A DNA stretch of 64,000 nt from JAXGXJ01 sp963816155 (GTDB lineage Bacteria > Actinomycetota > Thermoleophilia > RBG-16-64-13): NCBI GenBank assembly GCA_963816155.1, contig CAWFJE010000009.1:248001-312000 (forward strand), written 5' to 3'. The notes under the pieces were generated by a model. The model searched no databases. It was not told the DNA's origin and worked only from the letters and a program-made list of their open reading frames with translations. Of this stretch, positions 16,443-24,611 are shown piece after piece. Positions within the stretch are counted from its first letter, which is position 1, and the number at the start of each line of letters is the position of its first letter. Both the position numbers and the translations under genes were made by a program.

Positions 16443-16462
16443 TGAGCCGGAGGAGGTGTCAT

Positions 16463-16681
16463 ATGTCTGGAAGCGTGTACAAGGTGATCGAGCTCATCGG
16501 GACAAGCCCTGATTCATGGGAAGCAGCTGCCCGCTCGGCCATCGAGGCGGCGGCAGCGAGCCTTGAGGACATCCGGGTGGCCGAAGTGGTGAAGCAGGAT
16601 GTGCGGATCGAGGAGAACAAGATCGTCGAGTATCGCACCAAGGTGAGTCTGTCTTTCAAGTATCACAAGGAGAAGGACTAG
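16463..16681 (+). CDS. Dodecin family flavin-binding protein
   Basis: A 72-residue protein matching dodecin from end to end: MSGSVYKVIELIGTSPDSWEAAARSAIEAA at the start and a final beta strand SLSFKY. Dodecins form hollow dodecamers that store or buffer riboflavin, FMN or FAD; the Trp in SPDSWE is the residue that stacks on the isoalloxazine. GGAGGAGGTG lies 6-9 bases upstream of the ATG. It is preceded by a foldable leader and followed by a strong terminator. The neighbouring flavin-rich Hdr cluster makes a flavin-buffer role plausible, though it is on the other strand. Confidence 0.93.
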   Translation: MSGSVYKVIELIGTSPDSWEAAARSAIEAAAASLEDIRVAEVVKQDVRIEENKIVEYRTKVSLSFKYHKEKD

Positions 16682-16764
16682 GCACGGCCCGGGTCGGAGG
16701 CGTCGCAGGGCCGGAGCGTATGGGCCTGAGATCGTTGGGCGACTTGGTCTAGGCGGAGAGAAAG

Positions 16765-16808
16765 CAACGGGGGCCGGGGCGGCGATTCTGCCGCCCCGGC
16801 CCCCGTTG
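16765..16808. terminator. Strong 19-bp bidirectional terminator hairpin
   Basis: A perfect 19-bp GC-rich stem (16765-16783 with 16790-16808) encloses a GATTCT loop, located between the convergent dodecin and DsrE2 genes. The arms end in CAAC/GTTG, giving short A/T flanks. This is the clearest terminator in the window and probably serves both strands. Confidence 0.8.
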
Positions 16809-16823
16809 TGTCAAGCCCGGTTC

Positions 16824-17303
16824 TTAGATGAACAGGTTGACGTTGGCTTCGTCGGCTCGGGCCAGATAGCTAGCCACACCGACGTACTCCAGGTCGTCCA
16901 GCATCTCCTCCTGGCTCAGGCCCAGGATACCCATCGACATTTCGCACACCTGCAGGTGCACTCCCTGCTCGCGAGCGCTGGCCATCAGGTCCTCCAGCGA
17001 CATGGCGTTCTGCTGTTTCATGACCTTCTTCATCAGGGGCGCGCCCATGCCGGCAAAGTTCATCTTGGAGAGACCAAGTTTCTGCGAACCGCGAGGCATC
17101 ATGCGCGCGAACATCCCCTGCAGGAAGCTCTTGCCGCTGGTGGCCACCTTCTGTGGCTTGCGCAGGATGTTGAGGCCCCAGTAGGTGAAGAACATGGTGA
17201 CGTCGTCGCCCATTGCCGAGGCCCCGTTGGCGATGATGAAGGCGGCCATGGCCTTATCGAGGTCGCCGCTGAATACGATAATGGTCTTCTTGCTGGTGTC
17301 CAC
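16824..17303 (-). CDS. DsrE2-like sulfur carrier / DsrE family protein
   Basis: A 159-residue DsrE/DsrF/DsrH-fold protein of the DsrE2 type: N-terminal IIVFSGDLDKAMAAFIIANGA, TMFFTYWGLNILRK, and C-terminal VHLQVCEMSMGILGLS, which carries a Cys typical of the family. DsrE2 proteins accompany rhodanese and TusA in persulfide relay to Hdr- or Dsr-type enzymes. The start is the GTG at 17303 because GGAGG sits 7 bases upstream; longer in-frame versions add unrelated sequence. It is the last gene of the Hdr cluster, 29 bases after the membrane subunit. Confidence 0.85.
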   Translation of the reverse strand: MDTSKKTIIVFSGDLDKAMAAFIIANGASAMGDDVTMFFTYWGLNILRKPQKVATSGKSFLQGMFARMMPRGSQKLGLSKMNFAGMGAPLMKKVMKQQNAMSLEDLMASAREQGVHLQVCEMSMGILGLSQEEMLDDLEYVGVASYLARADEANVNLFI

Positions 17304-17332
17304 CTTTGTTCCTCCGTTGGTGTGGTGGGTGC

Positions 17333-18499
17333 TCAGGCTGCCGCTTCGGTCTGCGTGTCCGCGGGTATCTCTTTGCTCTCCGGCACAGGCTCTATCTTGT
17401 TGTGAAGCACCGAGAAGTACATGGCGAGGGGCCGATAGGCCATGTGCGACCATTTGCTGAACGGCACTTCCAGAGCAAGCATGGGCACGATGGCCATGAG
17501 ATGGACGACATAGGCGATGTTCGCCGCCATGTCAGCTCCACTGCGGTGCAGGATGTGCTGCAGTACGCCGGTCGCTGCCACTACGAGGAGGAGGACGAGG
17601 AACATCCAGTCACTCTCATGGGAATGCTTGTAGTGCTCCTCCTGCTTCTTGACGCGTCCCCGCAGGGCGTAGATAGTGGCGCCCAGGAGTCCGATGCTGG
17701 CCAGATACCCGAACACGTGCACTCGCCAATCGATCTCCGGCCCCGATGCCATGCGGCCCAAGAAGAACATGATGAGGATCAGCATGGTCACGTAGCTCAG
17801 CATCAGCGCGAGATGGATCGCCCAGGGGCGTCTGTGGCCGCATTCAGCCATCTTCTTCTGCGTGATGAAGTGCAGGGGGAAGAGGTAGGCGCCCTTCAGA
17901 TAGGTCAGGAGCGAGAGGCGTCCCGTCCGTCCCCGTCCGACCGTGGCCCTGCCCAGCGTGAACCACCACATGCGAAACATGTTGGGGATCAAGAAGGCGA
18001 GGAGCACGCCTGCCAACACCCAGTCGAAGATGTGGATGACTTCGGACGGCAGGAAGGCGTTCTCTCCCGAGTACTGGCGGATGTCGCCATTGTTCAAGCC
18101 GTAAACGGTGAAAGCGATGCCCGTCAGGATGGCAACCACGACCACGGCGACGATCTCGGTCCAGGGCCGGCGGTAGAACATGCGGCCGATGCCGGTGAAG
18201 TCGTAGCGGGAGGTGAGCCAGCGTCGCAGGCTCATCATGGTCTCGCCGGGCTGGGCTTCGCGGGGGCATTCCGCCGAGCATTCGCCGCAGTAGTAACAGA
18301 GCCAGGGCTCGAGACTGCTTTCCAGTCTCGTCTCAAGTCCCACCTGCAGGTTGTGCATGGATCGGCGCGGGAAGTTGTAGGACTGGTCGGTGAGGGAGCA
18401 TGTGGCCGTGCAATTGCCGCAGTTGTAGCATTTCTGCACATCTTCGGCACCGTATAGGGACAGGTCGTCTATCAGTCGGGGATTGGCTCGCTCGCTCAT
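17333..18499 (-). CDS. QmoC/HdrC-like membrane iron-sulfur subunit
   Basis: A 388-residue protein with an N-terminal HdrC-like ferredoxin region holding two [4Fe-4S] motifs, CYNCGNCTATC (about 24-34) and CYYCGECSAEC (about 68-78). A C-terminal membrane domain follows with about six helices and several His residues that could bind heme b, as in QmoC and NarI. It should link the soluble Hdr-type complex to the quinone pool. The ATG at 18499 has GGAG about 9 bases upstream. It lies between the winged-helix gene and dsrE2. The C-terminal 20 residues are polar and cytoplasmic. Confidence 0.87.
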   Translation of the reverse strand: MSERANPRLIDDLSLYGAEDVQKCYNCGNCTATCSLTDQSYNFPRRSMHNLQVGLETRLESSLEPWLCYYCGECSAECPREAQPGETMMSLRRWLTSRYDFTGIGRMFYRRPWTEIVAVVVVAILTGIAFTVYGLNNGDIRQYSGENAFLPSEVIHIFDWVLAGVLLAFLIPNMFRMWWFTLGRATVGRGRTGRLSLLTYLKGAYLFPLHFITQKKMAECGHRRPWAIHLALMLSYVTMLILIMFFLGRMASGPEIDWRVHVFGYLASIGLLGATIYALRGRVKKQEEHYKHSHESDWMFLVLLLVVAATGVLQHILHRSGADMAANIAYVVHLMAIVPMLALEVPFSKWSHMAYRPLAMYFSVLHNKIEPVPESKEIPADTQTEAAA

Positions 18500-18530
18500 G
18501 CGGATTCTCCTCGGCGTTTCGCGCACGCGC

Positions 18531-18779
18531 TCATGACTGTTCTCTCTCTACGGCGTGGTACAGAAAGTAGCCGTCGTCGTCGACCTCTTTGTCTTCTGCC
18601 AGCCAGCCGTACTTGCGCAGACCCATGACCCAGTAGGTGACCTCCCAGCTGGGGCGGCCGAGACTTGCGGCGATGTCGGGTATGGTGCGCGGACCGTCCT
18701 CGATCAACGCCACGATGCGCCGGCGCATCAGGTGCTCGTCGCGGACTACTTCACGAACCTCGCGGTGTCCTTCACTCAC
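18531..18779 (-). CDS. Small winged-helix DNA-binding protein in the Hdr operon
   Basis: An 82-residue protein with one winged-helix fold: LMRRRIVALIEDGPRTIPDIAASLG is a typical first helix plus turn, PSWEVTYWVMGLRKYG the recognition region, and the wing ends in DGYFLYH. The GTG start overlaps the hdrA stop codon (GTGA) with GGAGG upstream, showing translational coupling. It may be a redox-operon regulator or a structural partner of the Hdr complex; there is no sensor domain or Cys pair. Confidence 0.75.
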   Translation of the reverse strand: MSEGHREVREVVRDEHLMRRRIVALIEDGPRTIPDIAASLGRPSWEVTYWVMGLRKYGWLAEDKEVDDDGYFLYHAVEREQS

Positions 18780-20627
18780 GGCACCATCACCTCCTCGGGC
18801 TGTGGAGCCGTCTCGCCAGGGAAGTCCAGGAAGCCGTCGATCATCGCCCGTATCTGGGCGTCGGTGTAGCCCTCCAGATCGATGGCGTCGGTGGGACAGA
18901 CGGGGATGCACCCACCGCATCCCTTGCAGGCCGTCCGGTCGATGGTGGCGACCTCTTTGCCCTCCAAATCGATCTTGCTCGGCGCGTCGTAGGGACAGAC
19001 CTCCAGGCACAGACCGCACCACGTGCACTTGTCCGTGTAGACCTTCGCTACGAGCGGGTCGAGTTCCGCAAAGCCTCGCTTGAGGATGGAGGCGCTCTGG
19101 GTCACAGCAGCCAGTCCGGAGGCCACCGCCTCAGCGGAGCTCTTCGGGCTCTGACAGGTCCCACAGATATAGACGCCGTCAACCACCGTCTCGACGGGGC
19201 GCAGCTTGGGATGGATCTCATTGAAGAAGCCGCTCTTGCCGATGGGCAGCTTGAGGGTCTTGACCAGGTCTTCGTTGGTGCGGGGTACCATGCCCGTCAC
19301 GAGGACCACGAGATCGGCGGGCAACTCGATCTCGTCGCCCCCGGAAAGGATGTCGCGCGTGGTCACGATCAGCCCGCTCGTCTGCGGGTCGCGGGTCACA
19401 ACGGGTGGCTCATCGTCGGGGTACTTGAGGAAGACAGAACCCCTGTCGAGCGCCTCGTTGTAGAGCAGTTCGTAGAAGCCGTAGGTGCGGATGTCGCGAT
19501 GCAAGTGGTACTGGTGGACCCGGCCGCGCTTCGCGGCGGCTCGTTCGCACCCCCGTTCGCACCGGCGGGCTTCGACGCTTCGTTGGCGGTGGCCCCTTTC
19601 GCGGCCGCCTCGATGGACGAGTGCACCGCCGCCGTACAGCAGTAGCGGGAGCAGTACTCGTTGGCTCCCTCGACGCTGGAGTCCTGCCGGCTGCCCACGC
19701 AGTGGATGTAGACGATGTTCTCCACCGGCCGGCCTTTGTACTCAAGGCCATCTGAGTCGGTGTCCAGCAGGGCTTTGAACTCCGCCAGGGTGACAACGCC
19801 CTCGAGACCATAGCCGAACTCGCCTTCGGCAGGCGTGTACGGGTCGAAACCCGTTGCCACGATCAGGGAGCCTGCTTGGGCCGTGATGTTCTCGGGCGGA
19901 TCGCTGTTGACGCGGATGCTCACCTCGTAGTTGCCGAAGTCCGGCCTTGCCCGTGACCTCGGCGCTGGTGAAGGTGGTGATGGAAGGATGGCGACGCACC
20001 CGGTCGATGAGTTCGGTGGTCAGTCGACGCCCGTTCTTGCCGTGGGGGTACATCGCGCCAAAGTTGCTCACCCAACCACCCAGTTCGGGAGACTTCTCCA
20101 CTAGAAACACACCAAGCCCGATCTCTGCCAGCCCCAGCGCCGCCCGCAGCCCGCGTGATGCCGCCGCCGATGACCACGGCGGCGGGTACGGTCTCCACCA
20201 CCATCGGCTCCAGGGGGACGGTGAGTTTGGTGCGGCCGACACCGGCCTTGACCAATGTGGATGCCTTCTCGGTGGCGCCTGAGCAGTCATCAGTGTGGGT
20301 CCAAGAGCACTGCTCTCGGATGTTCACCTGGGTGTACTGGTAGGGGCTGAGACCAGCCCTTTTGGCCGCCTCTCTGAAGGTGAAGGTGTGTAGCTTGGGC
20401 GAGCAGGAGGCCACGACGATGCCGTCGAGGTGCTGCTCCTGGATATCGTTGACTATGTCCTGCTGCCCAGCGTCGGAGCATGTGAACATGGCCGTTTTGG
20501 CTACCACGACCTCAGGGTCGTCTTCCAGCGAGGCCACCACCTGCTCTACGTCCACATAGTCGGAGATGTTGCCTCCGCAGTGGCAGACGTACACGCCTAT
20601 GCGTCTCTTGCCCTGTTCGTCACTCAT
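18776..20627 (-). CDS. HdrA-like flavin/iron-sulfur oxidoreductase, frameshifted
   Basis: The full product would be about 615 residues, but the frame shifts near 20154, 19945 and 19540. Reading across these gives one continuous HdrA. N-terminal GVYVCHCGGNISDYVDV is followed by the FAD-binding VVIGGGIT and LVEKSPELGGW, then VYIHCVGSRQDS. C-terminal ferredoxins are CTWCGLCLEVCP and CKGCGGCIPVCP. HdrA splits or merges electron pairs at its FAD. The shifts look like single-base indels, for example an extra base in a G/C run at 20154, so they may be consensus errors rather than true decay. It overlaps the upstream hdrA-gltD gene by 4 bases. Confidence 0.82.
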
Positions 20628-23394
20628 GCTGGCACCTCGGCCTTCTCCGCTTCAGGCACCTTGGTCTTCTCCAGATAGGCGGCAGCCTGGGCCACCGCCG
20701 AGCCGGCGTGCAGGATGGAGTCGGGGATGTCCTTGACCCCGGAAGCCGAGCCGGCTACGAAAACCCCGGGCACGTTGGTCGCGGCGGGGTTCAGGTCCTC
20801 CTCGGGCTCTCCCACGTAGGAGAAATCATCCATCCGCAGGTCGTGGTCGGGGAAGAGCGAGGCAGCCTCGGTGTTGGGGCGGACTCCCACCGCCAGCACC
20901 ACGAGGTCGTGCTCCGTCTCGGAGATGGTGCCGTTCTCGATGTCCTCGTAGCGAAGGATGAGGTTACCGTCGTCCTTCTCGGTGATCTCGGACACCCGAC
21001 CCTTGACGAAGTTGGTGCCCATGGCCTTGGCCTGCTCGTAGAACTCGTTGTAGCCCTTACCCACGGCGCGCACGTCCATGTAGTAGACGGTCACGTCGGC
21101 CAAGGGCAGGGCGCCCATGATCAACTGGTTCTGCTTCACGGAGTACATACAGCAGATGCGCGAGCACAGAGGGTTGTCCAGGGTCTCGTCGCGCGAGCCG
21201 GTGCACAGGATGTAGGCGATGTTGTCGGGCACCTTGCCGTCTCCCGGTCGCAGCACGCCGTTGTAGGGGCGGGTGGGAGCCAGAAGGCGGTCCATCTGCA
21301 TGCCGGTGATGACGTTCTTGAACTTGCCATAGCCGTATTGCGGCTTGAGATCGGCGGGGAAGAGCGTGTAGCCCGTGGCCACGATCACGGTGCCCACCTC
21401 GACCTCCATCTCGCTGCTCTGTTGGTCCATGTGGATGCAGTCGGCCGGGCAGATGTTCACGCATGCGTGGCACTCCGAGCAAACCCCGCAGTCGAGGCAG
21501 CGGCTGGTGGTGCGGAGCGCCTGCTCCTCGGTGATAGTCTCTTCGTCGGCATAGAACTCACCCGGCCCCGGCCGCTCCAGTTGCTCCACGCTGCCGCAGA
21601 TGATCTCTTGGTAGACGGTCTGACGGCTGAGGACGGCATCCTTCTCCACCACGGGGAGGGGGCCGTCGTAGGCGGCGGGGTCGAGAGGCTCGCCCTGGAG
21701 CCAACGGTCGATCATGAAGGCCGCCCGCCTGCCTTGGCCGGCGGCGGTCGTGATCATGGTGGGACCGGTGACGACGTCGCCCGCGGCGAACGCGTAGGGG
21801 ACAGTGGTCTGTAGGGTTCCCGGATCGGCCTGGATGGTGCCGCTGCTGTTAATGGGCAGTCCGAAGGCTCCGGTGTCGGGACGCATGCCCGCGGCTACGA
21901 TGACCGCGTCGCAGGGGATGCTGCCCGCGCTGCCTTCAGCGTACTTGGGATTGAAGCGCCCATTGTTGTCCACCACCGACACGCAGCGCATGAGCTCGAC
22001 GCTCTCCACTCGGTCGGTGCCTTTGAACTCGCGCACTCCGCAGGAGTTCTTGAAGACGACGCCTTCGCCCTCGGCCTCTTCGATCTCGCGAGGATGGGCC
22101 GGCATCTCCTGCAGGGATTCTAGGCTGACCGCCTGCACTGAGGTGGCGCCGAACCGCAAAGCAGTTCGCGCCGCGTCCATGGCGACGTTCCCTCCGCCTA
22201 CTATCACGACGCGCTTGTCCTGGAGCTCGATCTTCTCCCCCAGCTTGGCGGCCTTGAGGAAGTCGTTGGAGCGCATGACCCCTTCGAGGGACTCACCCGG
22301 CACCCTGAGGTTGACAGGTTGGTGCGTGCCTACCGCGACGAGCACGGCGTCATACCCGTCAGCCCTGAGGGCTTCCAGGTCGTCGACTCGGGTGTCGGTG
22401 ACTATCTCCACCCCGGCCGCGGTCACATTGGACACATCCTGGTCGACCACTTCGTTGGGGAGGCGGTACGGGGGCAGGGCCAGCCGCATAAGGCCGCCCG
22501 GCTGAGACGCCGCCTCAAGGATCTTGACCTCATAGCCCTGCCGTGCGAGATGCCAGGCCGCGGTCAAGCCGGCGGGCCCGGAGCCGACGATGGCCACCCT
22601 CTTGCCGTTCGGTGGCGGTATCTCCACCTGCGTAGGCCCTTTGGCGTAATGGGTATCGGCGATGAAGCGCTTGACCCGGCGGATGGCCAGAGGTCCCTCC
22701 AGGCTACCCCGGGTGCATTCCCCTTCACAGGGGGCATAGCAGGCGCGGCCCAGGCTCCCGACCAAGGGCGTGGCCTCGCAGACGAGGTCGAACGCCTTCT
22801 CGTATTGACCGCTTCGTACCAGGGCCATGTAGCCGTGGGCCTTGATGCCGGCGGGGCAGTTGTAGGTGCAGGGTGACACGCCTGCCCGTTCGATGACCGC
22901 CTTCTTCGGCACCGCCTGAGGGAAGGCGATGTAGGCCGCCCGCCGCGACACCATGTCGGCGTTGAACTCGTCGGGGACGGCCACGTTGCAGACCATCTCG
23001 CACTGTCGGCAGCCCGTACAGGCCACCTCGTCCACGTAGCGCGGCTTGCGGCGGATGATGGCCCGGAAGCCGCCGTTGTCGCGCGCGATCTCATCGACTT
23101 CGGTGTAGGTGAGTGCAGTCACGTTCGGATGGTGGATCGTGGCACCCATCTTGGGGGTGGAGATGCAGCTGGCGCAGTCGAGCGTGGGGAAGACCTTGCT
23201 GAGCAAGATCATCTTGCCCCCGACGCTGGACTCCTTCTCGACCAGCAGTACTTGTAGCCCATATCGCCCAGCTTCAGGGCGGATTCCATGCCCCCGATAC
23301 CGCCGCCTACCACAAGCGCGTCGTACTTGCACGTCGTCGTCCGTCGCGGCGACGCGTCCTCAGTCGCGGTCACGGGGGTCTTATCCGCGCTCAT
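20624..23394 (-). CDS. HdrA with inserted GltD-type NADPH oxidoreductase module
   Basis: A chimera of about 924 residues. HdrA N-terminal half: FAD site VVGGGIGGMESALKLG, HdrA cluster region LDCASCISTPKMG and ferredoxin CTGCRQCEMVC. Then a complete GltD/DPYD-like module: CTYNCPAGIKAHGYM, CYAPCEGECTRG, VAIVGSGPAGLTAAWHL and VVIVGGGNVAMDAARTA. Then ferredoxin motifs CLDCGVCSECHACVNIC and the HdrA C-terminal half ending GVFVAGSASGVKDIP. This wires an NAD(P)H-oxidising flavoprotein into an HdrA bifurcating core. The true start is the ATG at 23394, overlapping the upstream stop (ATGA). One base is missing near 23250 (one G lost between AAG and TAC), splitting the first 49 residues from the rest. 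Confidence 0.87.
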
Positions 23395-23848
23395 GACGCG
23401 ACCGCCAGTGCTGGGCCCATCTCCGCGAGAGCCCCGGCGAACTCGTGCATGTAGTTGGTGAACGGCTCGGCGCAGACTGAGCAGATGGCAGCCATCCGAA
23501 CCCGCCTGGGTTCGTAGCCGCGCTCCTTCAGCAGCGACTGCGCGTCGCCGCGATCTTCGCCGTGTGCTCCGCGCAGTCGGGTAGGAAGGCGCACTCCTCG
23601 CCGTCTGAGGCGATGAAGACACCGTCGAAGCCCTGCTGGATCGCATACAGCACCCAGGACCGGGCTTGATCCCACTCGAGCAGGGACGCTGATGACCTTG
23701 ACCCTGGGGGAGTAGTGCATGTGCGAACTCCCCGCCAGGTCGATCCCCGGGTCGGAGATGGTGTGGGTCGAGAAGACGAGGATATTGGGAGAGAAACGCG
23801 GCGTTCCGCAAATCTCGGGCCGTCCGGTGCCTAGACGGGTTGCGGCTA
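23391..23848 (-). CDS. FlpD/MvhD-like hydrogenase iron-sulfur subunit, frameshifted
   Basis: Reading through about three indels (near 23682, 23660 and 23540) gives an MvhD/FlpD (pfam02662-type) protein. It has SPNILVFSTHTISDPGIDLAG, then VISVPCSSGI, then LYAIQQGFDGVFIASDGEEC, then CAEHTAKIAA, and ends MAAICSVCAEPFTNYMHEF. These small [2Fe-2S] proteins pass electrons between HdrA and a hydrogenase, formate dehydrogenase or other donor. Its stop overlaps the next start. The N-terminus is unclear: the frame is open into tusA, so either a TusA-FlpD fusion or a masked stop/start is possible. Confidence 0.7.
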
Positions 23849-24101
23849 CTTGACCCGTCTTGACGAACAAGCGCATGTAGCCCGGCTCGTCCACGAAGCC
23901 CAGGTATTCGTGCCCCATCTTCTTCGACCAGGCGGGCAGGTCCTTCTGGGTGCCGGTGTCGGTGGCCAAGACTTCCATGATCTGGCCAGGCTTGACGTCG
24001 GCCATGCCCTTCTTGGCGGCCAGGATGGGCCCCGGGCAGGAAGTGCCTCGGCGTCCACCACCTTCTGTCGCCCTGCAGGGTGCTCAGGTCAATTCGCTCA
24101 T
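23849..24101 (-). CDS. TusA family sulfur carrier, frameshifted
   Basis: Across small indels near 24090, 24065 and 24050 the product is a TusA protein of about 80 residues: CPGPILAAKKGMADVKPGQ, with the persulfide-carrying Cys in CPGP, then DLPAWSKKMGHEYLGF and MRLFVKT. TusA proteins carry sulfane sulfur to acceptors such as DsrE2 and sHdr complexes. The ATG at 24101 has GGAGG 8 bases upstream. A TAG that would end it at 23846-23848 lies one frame off, so the exact end is uncertain. It is the first enzyme gene after arsR. Confidence 0.75.
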
Positions 24102-24172
24102 CGTGTTCCCCTCCTTATCGAGACATTGCTCGGTTCGACATTGCTACTAGGCGCGTCACTCTCGGTGACGTG

Positions 24173-24562
24173 TCAGCTTCGTGTGCCATTGCCCAACGAC
24201 TCGATGCGCTCGGCGGCGCGCAGAGACTGCCCTTCTGCATGATGTTCCTCCAGAAGCGCTTCTCTAATCAGGCTGCAGGCCTGCACGAGTTTCTGGTTGG
24301 TGACGGAGTAATAGACCGTCTGGCCTTCCTTGCGTGACCGGACTAGGAGGTGCTGCCTGAGGACGCGGAGGTGCTGCGAAACGTTGTGCACCGAGATGTC
24401 GAGGGCGGCCGCGAGGTCGCTGACGCACATCTCACCGTCCTTGAGCGTGTACATGATGGCCAGCCGGTGCTGGTTGCCCAAGGCCTGGCACATGCCCGCA
24501 TGCATCTCGAAGAGGGGACGCATGTCTCCCAGTGATGTATGGCCTTTATCATGTATTTGCAT
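24173..24562 (-). CDS. ArsR-family transcriptional repressor
   Basis: A 129-residue winged-helix protein: QHRLAIMYTLKDGEMCVSDLAAALDISVHNVSQHL is the ArsR DNA-binding core, followed by the wing RKEGQTVYYSV. Cys25, Cys46 and Cys96 are present. Two of them could form the disulfide or polysulfide bridge used by SqrR/BigR-type sensors of reactive sulfur; that is inference from the TusA/DsrE2 context. It leads the Hdr operon, 71 bases before tusA, and has its own strong promoter with a palindrome over its start codon. Confidence 0.9.
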   Translation of the reverse strand: MQIHDKGHTSLGDMRPLFEMHAGMCQALGNQHRLAIMYTLKDGEMCVSDLAAALDISVHNVSQHLRVLRQHLLVRSRKEGQTVYYSVTNQKLVQACSLIREALLEEHHAEGQSLRAAERIESLGNGTRS

Positions 24563-24565
24563 GAT
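24548..24565. promoter_or_regulatory. Palindromic operator over the arsR start codon
   Basis: A perfect inverted repeat ATCATG-N6-CATGAT. It includes the arsR ATG (24560-24562) and lies just downstream of the -10 box. Spacing and symmetry fit an ArsR dimer site for autorepression. Confidence 0.55.
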
Positions 24566-24570
24566 TGCTT

Positions 24571-24599
24571 ATATAACACCAGCGCGAACGCGATGTCAA
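24571..24599 (-). promoter_or_regulatory. Sigma-70-type promoter of arsR and the Hdr operon
   Basis: On the minus strand, TTGACA (24594-24599) and TTATAT (24571-24576) are separated by 17 bases. Transcription would begin near 24564, only about 2 bases before the ATG, so the arsR message is probably leaderless. Confidence 0.65.
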
Positions 24600-24611
24600 G
24601 CGGGGGATGCT

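Noticed and set aside
16765..16808. Mobile palindrome (REP-like) element
   Set aside because: Its position between two convergent genes is fully explained by a bidirectional terminator, and I saw no second copy in the window.
18776..20627. Separate small genes in place of the second hdrA
   Set aside because: The pieces line up in order as one HdrA across three one-base shifts and each alone lacks a complete domain.
20708..21814. Plus-strand open frame opposite hdrA-gltD
   Set aside because: His/Val/Gly-rich antisense shadow of a high-GC gene, with no ribosome site or recognisable domain.
24101..24101. In-frame TGA near the tusA start as a selenocysteine codon
   Set aside because: The TGA lies between frames broken by indels, and correcting single bases gives a normal TusA without Sec; no SECIS-like element is evident.
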